DNA of 64,000 nt from VGBO01 sp964453335 (GTDB lineage Bacteria > Actinomycetota > Acidimicrobiia > Acidimicrobiales > CAIXPF01). The stretch lies in contig CAYVOK010000011.1 of the NCBI GenBank assembly GCA_964453335.1, forward strand, positions 34,599 to 98,598. The letters run 5' to 3'. The position numbers were made by a program, and so were the translations under genes. The notes under the pieces are model-generated. The model was not told the origin of the DNA. It was given only the letters and a program-made list of their open reading frames with translations, and ran no database searches. Positions 45,691 through 52,853 of this stretch are shown piece after piece. Position 1 is the first letter of the stretch. Each line of letters starts with the position of its first letter.

Positions 45691-46880
45691 GGACGGCCTC
45701 CGTCGTCGTGACGGGCGAGTGCGTCGCGTCCGGCCATGAGGAGGACCATGTCGTCCTGCGGCGTGTGGATGCGCGAGCAGAGGGCGTTGCGCAGGTGTCG
45801 CTCGATGTCGTTCGACCGGCTGAGGCCGGGGTTGCCGACGAGCGCGATCGCCTCGCTCGTCACCTCGATGACTGCGTTGGTGACCGTGCGCTTCACGACG
45901 GGCGCGTCCGCGACCGCCTCGGTTGCCGTCGCCGGGTCGTCGAGACGGCGAGCGAGGTCGTCGAGGAGGCGGGTGGACGTGCGCACGGTCGCCTCGATCC
46001 GACCGACCGCCTCCTGGAACCGCGGGAGGGTGGCGAGCGGCGCACCGAGCGCGGTGGGCACCCTGCGGTGGAGGTAGTCGACGAGCCAGTCGCGTGCCGC
46101 GAGCGCGACCCCGTGGTAGGTGGCGGCGATGACGGCGGCGTTCCAGCCGAGCAGGATCGGGTCGAGCGGGTGTCCGGTGCCGGGGATCCGGACGTCGGCG
46201 ACGGCATCGTCGGCCACGTAGGCGCCGTCGTAGACGACGTCGTGGCTCGCTGTGGCCCGCATGCCGAGGTGGTCCCATGTCGGTTCGACTCGCCAGCCGT
46301 CCCGGTCCGCCGCGTCGACGACGAACTGCGCCACCCGGGGCTCGGGATCGTCGGTGCGGGCGTAGACGAGGTGCCAGCGGAGGCCGGGCACGCCGGTCGA
46401 GTAGATCTTGCGGCCGTGCAGGCGGTACCCGCCGTCCGCCTGGCGGACCGCGACGGTGGCGGGGAGGCCACCACGGGCGGGCGTGCCGAGCTCGGGCTCG
46501 ACCCGCAGTGCGTTCACGAGGGCCGGTCCGTCGACGACCGATCGGAGCAGGCGGTCGCGGAGCCCGTCGGGCCAGGGTGTCCCGGGCGCACCGATGGCGA
46601 GGAGCTGGAGGAGGTGGAGGCCGACGACGAGCGCGACGGACGGGTCACCCCGGCCGATCTGGGTGAGCACCGCCACGGTGTCCCGTAGCCCGGCGCCGAC
46701 GCCGCCGTCGGCTGCGGGTACCACGAGGTCGAGCACGCCGGCCTCCCACAGCGGCGCGACGGCCTCGTGGGGGAAGGTGCCGGCTGCGTCGTGCTCGGCG
46801 GCCCGGGCGGCGAGGCCCGCCGTCAGCGCGGGGAGTGCAGCGTGGACGTCGGCGACATTCCTGACAATTCCGACTGGCAT
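45687..46880 (-). CDS. Acyl-CoA dehydrogenase-fold flavin monooxygenase (SfnC/DszC-like)
   Basis: A 397-residue acyl-CoA-dehydrogenase-fold protein. GRKIYSTGVPGLRWHLVYART near 159-178 is the beta-domain, and LVGNPGLSRSNDIERHLRNA near 353-372 the C-terminal helix. The catalytic Glu region of true dehydrogenases (YGGT-E-IQ) is replaced by LSRSNDIERH, which is typical of DszC/SfnC-type monooxygenases. With the SsuD-like gene coupled downstream, a role in sulfone or sulfonate use is likely. ATG at 46880 lies within an inverted repeat. Confidence 0.8.
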   Translation of the reverse strand: MPVGIVRNVADVHAALPALTAGLAARAAEHDAAGTFPHEAVAPLWEAGVLDLVVPAADGGVGAGLRDTVAVLTQIGRGDPSVALVVGLHLLQLLAIGAPGTPWPDGLRDRLLRSVVDGPALVNALRVEPELGTPARGGLPATVAVRQADGGYRLHGRKIYSTGVPGLRWHLVYARTDDPEPRVAQFVVDAADRDGWRVEPTWDHLGMRATASHDVVYDGAYVADDAVADVRIPGTGHPLDPILLGWNAAVIAATYHGVALAARDWLVDYLHRRVPTALGAPLATLPRFQEAVGRIEATVRTSTRLLDDLARRLDDPATATEAVADAPVVKRTVTNAVIEVTSEAIALVGNPGLSRSNDIERHLRNALCSRIHTPQDDMVLLMAGRDALARHDDGGRP

Positions 46881-46898
46881 GGTCGGGAATACTGTCAG
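46861..46898. promoter_or_regulatory. Imperfect inverted repeat over the start of the SfnC-like gene, candidate operator
   Basis: CTGACAATTCCGAC (46861-46874) and GTCGGGAATACTGTCAG (46882-46898) form an inverted repeat around the start codon (46878-46880), with CTGACA/TGTCAG ends and GGAAT/ATTCC inside. It is much richer in AT than its surroundings. A repressor bound here would block transcription start or translation of the two monooxygenase genes. The regulator is unknown. Confidence 0.45.
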
Positions 46899-46934
46899 CG
46901 TCGCACCCCCGTCGTCAACGCCCCGGGATCCGCC

Positions 46935-49349
46935 TCACTCGAGGGCCCCGGCGATGACGAGCTCCGTGATGCGGTCGTCGTCGTAGCCGAGCAGGTCGCG
47001 CAGCACCGTGTCGGTGTGCTGGCCGAGCGTCGGACCACCCCACGCCGGCCCGCCCGGGCTGCGGTGCAGCCGCAGGTGCGGGCCCTCCACCCACACGGTG
47101 CCGTGCACCGGGTGCGGGACCTGGCGGAAGTGGGCGCGGTGCTGCAGCTGCGGGTCGGTGAACAGCTCGTCGGTGTTCTGCACCCGATGGGCGGCGACGC
47201 CGGCCGACTGCAGCTCCGCCTCACACGCAGCGGCCTCGCGGGCCGATGTCCACGCAGCGACCAGCTCGTCGATCTCGCCCGAACGAGAGGCACGGTCCCC
47301 GACGCCGAGATCGGCGAGGTCCGGTCGCCCGCACAGCGCGGCGAGCGCCGCCCACGAGTGGTCGTCGGTCACCGCGACGGCGACCCAGCGGTCCTCACCG
47401 GCGCACGGGTACACCCCGTGCGGCGCGAGACGGCGGTCCGTGTTCCCCGCTCGTGTCGGGTTCGTGCCGTGCGCGGTCACCTCGGCCAGCGTCGGGGCGA
47501 GGAAGTGGAGCGCCCCCTCGGCCTGGGCGAAGTCGAGGTGGGTCCCCTCGCCGGTGCGTCGGCGGTGCTCGAGCGCGGCGAGGAGGGCGACGAGGGTGCC
47601 GCGGGGCGACGTGTAGTCGGTGTACGCGAGGAACGGGCCGGCGGGCGGACGATCGGGCCAACCGGTGAGCTCGTAGAACCCGGTCACCGCGCCTGCGAGG
47701 TTGCCGAACCCGGCGTAGTCGGCACGGGGGCCGGTCTGGCCCATGAGACAACTCGACACGTAGACGAGGTCACCTCGCCCGGCGCGCACGGTCGCTGCGT
47801 CGAGACCCCAGGACGCCATCGTCCCGGGCGTGAACGACTCGACGACGACGTCCGCCCAGTCGACGAGGTCGCGAGCGACCACACGCGCCTCGGGCGTGGT
47901 CATCGCGAGCTGGATGCCGTACTTCCCGGCGCCGACGGTGTGCCACTGGGCCGAGTCCTCGATTCCGAGCGACGTCCCGGCGATGAAGGGCCCGGCGCCA
48001 CGGATCGCCTCCATGCGGTGCAGTGACTCGACCCGCACCACGGTCGCACCCCAGTCGGCCAGTACCCGTGTGCTCATGGGCGCAGCGATCGCCCAACTGA
48101 AGTCCGCGACACGCAGACCGGCGAGGGGTCGACGGTCGTCCGCCGGTCCGTCGAGCGGTCGCACGCCCGTCGTGGTCCCCGGTGCGCCGTCCGGTCGGGC
48201 TGCGTCGGCGCGGACGCCCGAGCCGAGCGTCGGCGGGGCGCCGAGCCGGCGCACCCCGCCGGCCGACGAGCGGACGAACGGCCCCGGCAGGTCGACGTCC
48301 CGTCCGGCGATCGCATGGCGGTCCCAGTACCCGCGGGCCCGGAACTGTTCCTCGGCGACGACGTCGGCCGGCGTCGCGACCGGTGCGACGAGGAGTCGAC
48401 GGGCCGTCGCCTCGGCCATGATCTCGGCCTTCGTCATCGTGGCGGTCATCGCGGCGACGGCGTCGGTCGCCTGCTGCAGCACCGACGCCTCGAGACGCCC
48501 GGAGAACAACAACTCGAAGAACCCCACCCAGTCGAGATCCCGGGTGGCCTCGTCGCAGAAGCCACGCTCGTGCACCCATGCCATGAGCCGGGCCGTGAAC
48601 GGGCCGACCATCGCCCCGAACAGGAGCGTGATCGACACGTGCCCGTCGAGGGCGGGGTAGACGAACCGCACCTTGTACGGCCCGACGAGGATCCCGCCGG
48701 CCGTGCGGCGGTAGGGGAGGGCCCCGACGGCGGCGGCGAGCATCGACGCCTGGGTCGCCTCCGTCATCGACTGCTGTGCGGACACGTCGACGTGCTGGCC
48801 GAGACCGGAACGGGCGCGTTCGGCGACGGCGAGCAGCGCGCCGATCGCGCCCTCGAGGGCCGCGTGGTGGAAGGACTGCGGTTCGCTGATCCGCACGGGC
48901 GCCCGATCGGCGTCACCGGTGAGGACGAGCTGTCCGGACGCCGCGGCGACGGTGAGGTCGGTCGCCGCCCAGTCGGCCTTCGGCCCGTCATCACCGAAGG
49001 GGGTGATCGCCACGGTCACGAGCTGCGGGTTCGCCGCCCGGAGCGCAGCAAGGTCGACGGGGACGGCGCCGAGTGCGCCGGGCGTCCACAACAGGATGTC
49101 GGCGTCGGCGGCGAGCTCGGCGAGGGTCGCACCGTCCGGAACGACGACCGACCGCTTGCCGCGGTTGTACGACCAGTGCACGAGGCTCTCGGTCCCCTCG
49201 GCCGGATCGGCGAACGGTGCGAGCCGGCGCGTCGGCGTGCCACCCGGCGGTTCGCACAGCACGACGTCGGCGCCGAGCTGCGCGAGGAACAGGCCGGCGA
49301 TCTGACCGCGATCGTCGGTCGCATCGAGGACACGGAGATGGTCGAGCAC
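46935..49349 (-). CDS. Fused double CaiB/BaiF (family III) CoA transferase
   Basis: An 804-residue protein with two family III CoA transferase domains (about 1-390 and 410-804). Typical members have ~400 residues and form interlocked dimers. The C-terminal half has the catalytic Asp (D578, in YTDYTSPRG) and NRG/GKYGIQ-like segments. In the N-terminal half the aligned position is Phe (F160, in PQSFHHAALEG), so only half 2 should form the aspartyl-CoA intermediate. GTG at 49349 starts directly at the first strand (VLDHLRVLDA); the frame is open upstream but without protein-like sequence. It is divergent from the acyl-CoA dehydrogenase at 49438. CoA donor and acceptor acid unknown. Confidence 0.85.
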   Translation of the reverse strand: MLDHLRVLDATDDRGQIAGLFLAQLGADVVLCEPPGGTPTRRLAPFADPAEGTESLVHWSYNRGKRSVVVPDGATLAELAADADILLWTPGALGAVPVDLAALRAANPQLVTVAITPFGDDGPKADWAATDLTVAAASGQLVLTGDADRAPVRISEPQSFHHAALEGAIGALLAVAERARSGLGQHVDVSAQQSMTEATQASMLAAAVGALPYRRTAGGILVGPYKVRFVYPALDGHVSITLLFGAMVGPFTARLMAWVHERGFCDEATRDLDWVGFFELLFSGRLEASVLQQATDAVAAMTATMTKAEIMAEATARRLLVAPVATPADVVAEEQFRARGYWDRHAIAGRDVDLPGPFVRSSAGGVRRLGAPPTLGSGVRADAARPDGAPGTTTGVRPLDGPADDRRPLAGLRVADFSWAIAAPMSTRVLADWGATVVRVESLHRMEAIRGAGPFIAGTSLGIEDSAQWHTVGAGKYGIQLAMTTPEARVVARDLVDWADVVVESFTPGTMASWGLDAATVRAGRGDLVYVSSCLMGQTGPRADYAGFGNLAGAVTGFYELTGWPDRPPAGPFLAYTDYTSPRGTLVALLAALEHRRRTGEGTHLDFAQAEGALHFLAPTLAEVTAHGTNPTRAGNTDRRLAPHGVYPCAGEDRWVAVAVTDDHSWAALAALCGRPDLADLGVGDRASRSGEIDELVAAWTSAREAAACEAELQSAGVAAHRVQNTDELFTDPQLQHRAHFRQVPHPVHGTVWVEGPHLRLHRSPGGPAWGGPTLGQHTDTVLRDLLGYDDDRITELVIAGALE

Positions 49350-49394
49350 GGCGTCATCATCGCCCAGGGTGTGACGGTCCGCTCGGCGGATCGC

Positions 49395-49400
49395 TAGCGT
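49395..49400 (+). promoter_or_regulatory. -10 box (TAGCGT) of the 49438 acyl-CoA dehydrogenase
   Basis: TAGCGT ends 7 nt before a TTG at 49408 (leaderless option) and 37 nt before the ATG at 49438 (leadered option with a GAAGGGGG site). Confidence 0.45.
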
Positions 49401-49437
49401 CCGGGCGTTGGCGACGAAGTACGAAGGGGGCATCGGT

Positions 49438-50697
49438 ATGGCCGGGGTCGGACTGCCCACACCGGAGGAGCTGCGGGCCGAGGTCGCGGCGTTCGTCGAC
49501 GCCCACTGGTCCGACACGGTGACGGTGCGCGCCTGGTGGCGTGCGCTCGCCGATGCCCGGCTCGCGATGCCGCAACTGCCCGAGCCGTGGGGGCGCGGGT
49601 ACGACCGTGAACGCACCCGGGTCGTGTCGCAGGTGCTGCGCGACCGTGACGTGCTCGGCCCCGCCGGTGGGATCGGCACGTCGCTCGCGCTGCCGACCCT
49701 CCTGCACTGCGGCACGCCCGAGCAGATCGCGCGCTTCGTCCCGCCGTTGATCGACGGCACCGAGGGGTGGTGTCAGCTCTTCTCCGAGCCCGGTGCCGGG
49801 TCCGACCTCGCGAGTCTGCAGACGAAGGCCGTCCGGGACGGTGACGAGTGGGTGGTCACCGGTCAGAAGGTGTGGACGTCGACGGGCCAGTTCGCCGACT
49901 TCGGCATCCTCATCGCCCGGACCGACCCTGATGCGCCGAAGCACCGGGGGATCACGTACTTCGTCTTCCCCATGCGCCAGCCGGGCGTGGAGGTCCGCCC
50001 GCTCGTCGAGATGACGGGTCACGCGGTCTTCAACGAGGTCTTCCTCGACGGGGCGCGGGTGCCCCACGCCAACGTGCTCGGCGGGCTCCACGACGGTTGG
50101 TCGGTGGCGAACACCACCCTGCAGCACGAGCGCGCCGGGATCGGTGGTTCGGACGGTTCGTTCAGCCGTGCGTTCCCCGGATCGGTCGCAGGTCATCTCG
50201 ACCGGCCGGCCGTGTCGTTCCTGCGGACCCAGCGGGCCGTGTTCGGTGGCGGGGTCGGGCCGGGGACGCTGCGGCGTGTCACCGAACTCGCACGCAGCGC
50301 CGGTCGGCTCGACGACCCGAGGGTGCGGGACCGGCTCGCTGCGTTGCACACGCAGGTCGAGTTGCTGCGGATGACGGGTGTGCTTGCGAAGGTGAACGGA
50401 ACGAGGACCTCGGTCGACGGGTCGCTCGCGAAGATCGCGATGACCCGTGCCGTGCATGCCGCCCGGGACCTCGCGTGCGAGCTCGCCGGACCGGCTGCGC
50501 AGCTCGGTGCAGCCGACGGCCCCTTCGACGGCTGGCTCGCCGAGTACACGCTGTTCTCCCCGGCCCCGGGGATCTACGGGGGGACGGACGAGATCCAGCG
50601 GAACATCATCGGCGAGCGCGGCCTCGGTCTGCCGAAGGAGCCGGGCCCGGATCGCGACACGCCGTTCAAGGACCTCCTCGTCGGCACGCAGCGCTGA
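49438..50697 (+). CDS. Acyl-CoA dehydrogenase
   Basis: A 419-residue FAD acyl-CoA dehydrogenase. WCQLFSEPGAGSDLASLQTKA (near 106-126) and GQKVWTSTGQFADFGILIART (near 134-154) are the FAD/substrate beta-domain signatures, and PAPGIYGGTDEIQRNIIGERGLGLP near 376-400 carries the C-terminal signature. It resembles the actinobacterial group acting on branched or ring-containing acyl-CoA (FadE type). ATG with a GAAGGGGG site; a TTG at 49408 is an alternative. The P450 gene starts 74 nt downstream. Confidence 0.9.
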   Translation: MAGVGLPTPEELRAEVAAFVDAHWSDTVTVRAWWRALADARLAMPQLPEPWGRGYDRERTRVVSQVLRDRDVLGPAGGIGTSLALPTLLHCGTPEQIARFVPPLIDGTEGWCQLFSEPGAGSDLASLQTKAVRDGDEWVVTGQKVWTSTGQFADFGILIARTDPDAPKHRGITYFVFPMRQPGVEVRPLVEMTGHAVFNEVFLDGARVPHANVLGGLHDGWSVANTTLQHERAGIGGSDGSFSRAFPGSVAGHLDRPAVSFLRTQRAVFGGGVGPGTLRRVTELARSAGRLDDPRVRDRLAALHTQVELLRMTGVLAKVNGTRTSVDGSLAKIAMTRAVHAARDLACELAGPAAQLGAADGPFDGWLAEYTLFSPAPGIYGGTDEIQRNIIGERGLGLPKEPGPDRDTPFKDLLVGTQR

Positions 50698-50731
50698 GGC
50701 CACTCGCTCGGCGCTGGCCCGATGTCCCCAC

Positions 50732-50737
50732 TACCCT
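50732..50737 (+). promoter_or_regulatory. Candidate -10 box (TACCCT) of the P450 gene
   Basis: TACCCT lies 34 nt before the ATG at 50772, leaving a leader of about 28 nt with a GGGACAGGGAG ribosome binding site. Confidence 0.4.
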
Positions 50738-50771
50738 GTGACGCAGGACACGGGGACAGGGAGTGCGGCGC

Positions 50772-51974
50772 ATGGATCGGGAACCGGTCAGCGACTGGGC
50801 GAGTGACTTCGACATCTTCGACCCGGGGTTCGTGGCGAATCCGTACCCGGTGTTCGACGAACTCCGCGGCTCGTGCCCCATCGCGCACACCGAGCGCTGG
50901 GGCGGCCAGTGGATGCCGGTCACCTACGAGGACATCGCGGCGATCACCGCGGACACCGACCACTTCTCCTCGGTGACGGTCGGCGTCACCGGTCGCAAGC
51001 CGGGGGAGGGGACGATCCTCACCGCGCCGCCGATCACCTCCGACCCGCCGGAGCACACCGGGGCGCGGCGTGTGCTGCTGCCGTCGTTCTCGCCGAAGTC
51101 GGTGGAGCGCCTCACGCCGCTGGCGCGTGACCTCGCCCGTCGACTGATCGAGGACATCCGGGAGTCCGGTGACGACGTGGTGGATGCTGCCGACCGCTAC
51201 GCCCGCCACATCCCGGTGCTCGTCATCGCGACGATGCTCGGCATCCCCCTCGAGGAGGAGGAGCGGTTCACCGACTGGGTCGTCCGCATCCTGCAGATCG
51301 GCCCGTACGACTTCGAGGTCGGTCAGGCCGCCGCGAAGGAACTGCTCGAGTACTTCAAGGGTCACGTCGAGGCGCGGCGTGCCGATCCGGCGCCGCACGA
51401 CGACCTCCTCGCCGACCTGATGGAGGCCGAGCTCGACGGCGCCCCGCTGACCGACCGGCACATCCTCGGTTCGGCGTTCCTGCTGCTCGTCGCCGGCATC
51501 GACACGACGTGGTCGTCGATCGGCTCCTCTCTGCTGCACCTCGCGACCCATGCCGAGGACCGGCGTCGACTCGTGGCCGAGCCGGACCTCATCCCGACCG
51601 CGATCGAGGAGTTCCTCCGCGTGTACTCCCCGGTGACGATGGCGCGCATCGTCAAGGAGGACACGACGGTGGGCGGCTGCCCGATGCACGCGGGCGACCG
51701 CGTGCTGCTGTCGTTCCCCGCGGCGAACCGTGATCCGGCGGTCTTCGAGGCGCCCGAGGAGATCCGGATCGACCGTGCGGTGAACCGGCATGCGGCGTTC
51801 GGGCTCGGGATCCACCGGTGCGTGGGGTCGAACCTGGCGCGCATGGAGCTGCAGGTGGCCGTCACCGAGTGGCTCGCGGCGTTCCCCGAGTTCTCCCTCG
51901 TGGAGGGTGCGGAGCTCGAGTGGACGGGTGGGCAGGTGCGCGGCCCCCGGGCCGTTCCGGTGCGTCTGGGCTGA
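50772..51974 (+). CDS. Cytochrome P450
   Basis: A 400-residue class I P450. The oxygen-binding I helix motif AGIDTTWSS near 239-247, E-x2-R (EEFLR, near 280), and the heme loop FGLGIHRCVG (Cys near 350) are intact. It hydroxylates a hydrophobic substrate with electrons from ferredoxin and ferredoxin reductase, neither encoded nearby. A C-terminal extension is lacking. An in-frame GTG at 50763 is possible, but the ribosome binding site favours ATG 50772. The gene is followed by an AT-rich control region. Confidence 0.93.
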   Translation: MDREPVSDWASDFDIFDPGFVANPYPVFDELRGSCPIAHTERWGGQWMPVTYEDIAAITADTDHFSSVTVGVTGRKPGEGTILTAPPITSDPPEHTGARRVLLPSFSPKSVERLTPLARDLARRLIEDIRESGDDVVDAADRYARHIPVLVIATMLGIPLEEEERFTDWVVRILQIGPYDFEVGQAAAKELLEYFKGHVEARRADPAPHDDLLADLMEAELDGAPLTDRHILGSAFLLLVAGIDTTWSSIGSSLLHLATHAEDRRRLVAEPDLIPTAIEEFLRVYSPVTMARIVKEDTTVGGCPMHAGDRVLLSFPAANRDPAVFEAPEEIRIDRAVNRHAAFGLGIHRCVGSNLARMELQVAVTEWLAAFPEFSLVEGAELEWTGGQVRGPRAVPVRLG

Positions 51975-52011
51975 CGCCCGGGGGCGGGTCCCGCCGTCGT
52001 AATTACGCCCC

Positions 52012-52017
52012 TAAAAT
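52012..52017 (+). promoter_or_regulatory. Candidate -10 box (TAAAAT) of the 52122 regulator
   Basis: TAAAAT, one mismatch from the sigma-70 consensus, in a strikingly AT-rich stretch for this genome. A perfect 10-bp palindrome CGTAATTACG lies just upstream at 51998-52007. It would give a leader of about 95-100 nt for the regulator at 52122. Confidence 0.45.
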
Positions 52018-52049
52018 TTCCGCCACTGGCGTTTCGTCCGACCCGCGTG

Positions 52050-52067
52050 GCGGTAATCCGCTTTTTT
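52050..52067 (+). terminator. Short hairpin with T-tract, intrinsic terminator or attenuator
   Basis: GCGG-TAAT-CCGC (52050-52061) followed by six T (52062-52067). The 4-bp stem is short; a larger CCGCCAC/GTGGCGG pairing (52020-52026 with 52047-52053) could extend or compete with it. It could end the P450 transcript or, since it lies downstream of the TAAAAT box, attenuate the regulator gene. Confidence 0.4.
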
Positions 52068-52121
52068 GTCACACCCGGGTGCGACCATTGCCGAGTCCTG
52101 TCCGGCAAGCACTGGGGTGTG

Positions 52122-52853
52122 ATGTCCCGAATCCTTCTGGTCGACGAAGCGGTCGGTCTCTCCGAGCTCTTCGCGATCGCGTTGCGTGACGAACTCGATG
52201 CTGCGGTCGACGTGGTCGGGGGTCCCGAGGCGGCCGGTGCGGTCGCCGCCGCGGCCCGTCCGCACGTCGCCGTCGTCGACGACCACTTCCCGGTCGGGGG
52301 GTCGTCCTGCATCGACGCCCTCGTCGCCGTCACCGAGCGATCACCCGAGACCAGGCTCGTCGTGCTCACCCGCGGCGGCGACGACGTCGTCCCCGCCGTG
52401 CGCGACGCATGGGAGTTGCTGCCCGTCGTCGCCGTGCTGTCCCGGTCGCGCTCCGTGGAGGATCTCGTCGCCGCGATCCGGGTCGTCCTCGACGGTGGCG
52501 AGGGTGTGGTCGACGAACCCCTGCGTGCCGTCCTGCCCGATCGGCGTCCGCCGTGGCGCACAGTCGAGCGCTTCCGGCTCCTCGTGCAACACCTCGGCCA
52601 CGCCAAGCTGTGGTCGGCGCTGCTCGACCCGGCGGTCGACGTCGCCTACCAGGCCGTCGCCCGCCAGTGCGGTCTCGCCGTCAACACGATCAAGAACTAC
52701 CGGGCGCAACTGCTCCCCGAGTTGAGCGTGCACGGACTCGACGACCCGTCCCTACGGGAGATGCAGGCGTTCGCCCGGCGCTGCCGTGTGCTGCTGCAGC
52801 CCTGGGTCGACGAACGGCTCGGTCAGAGCGGGGAACCGTCGGCGTCGACGTAG
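52122..52853 (+). CDS. Orphan atypical response regulator (REC domain plus LuxR-like HTH)
   Basis: A 243-residue protein. Residues 1-125 look like a receiver domain: LLVDEA (one acidic residue instead of the D-D pair), VAVVDDHFP with the phospho-Asp position, VVLTRG (Thr), and VLSRSRS where the conserved Lys should be (replaced). The C-terminal part (~165-243) has a helix-turn-helix with AYQAVARQCGLAVNTIKNYRAQL, LuxR-like. Missing Lys and one Asp suggest phosphorylation-independent action. No histidine kinase is nearby. A GTG at 52047 is in frame but lies in the hairpin region. The 3' end overlaps the convergent CoA transferase by 31 nt. Confidence 0.7.
   Translation: MSRILLVDEAVGLSELFAIALRDELDAAVDVVGGPEAAGAVAAAARPHVAVVDDHFPVGGSSCIDALVAVTERSPETRLVVLTRGGDDVVPAVRDAWELLPVVAVLSRSRSVEDLVAAIRVVLDGGEGVVDEPLRAVLPDRRPPWRTVERFRLLVQHLGHAKLWSALLDPAVDVAYQAVARQCGLAVNTIKNYRAQLLPELSVHGLDDPSLREMQAFARRCRVLLQPWVDERLGQSGEPSAST

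Noticed and set aside
52047..52121. GTG at 52047 as start of the response regulator
   Set aside because: It lies within the hairpin region; the added residues include CxxC-like Cys but no known extension, and the receiver strand begins right after the ATG at 52122.
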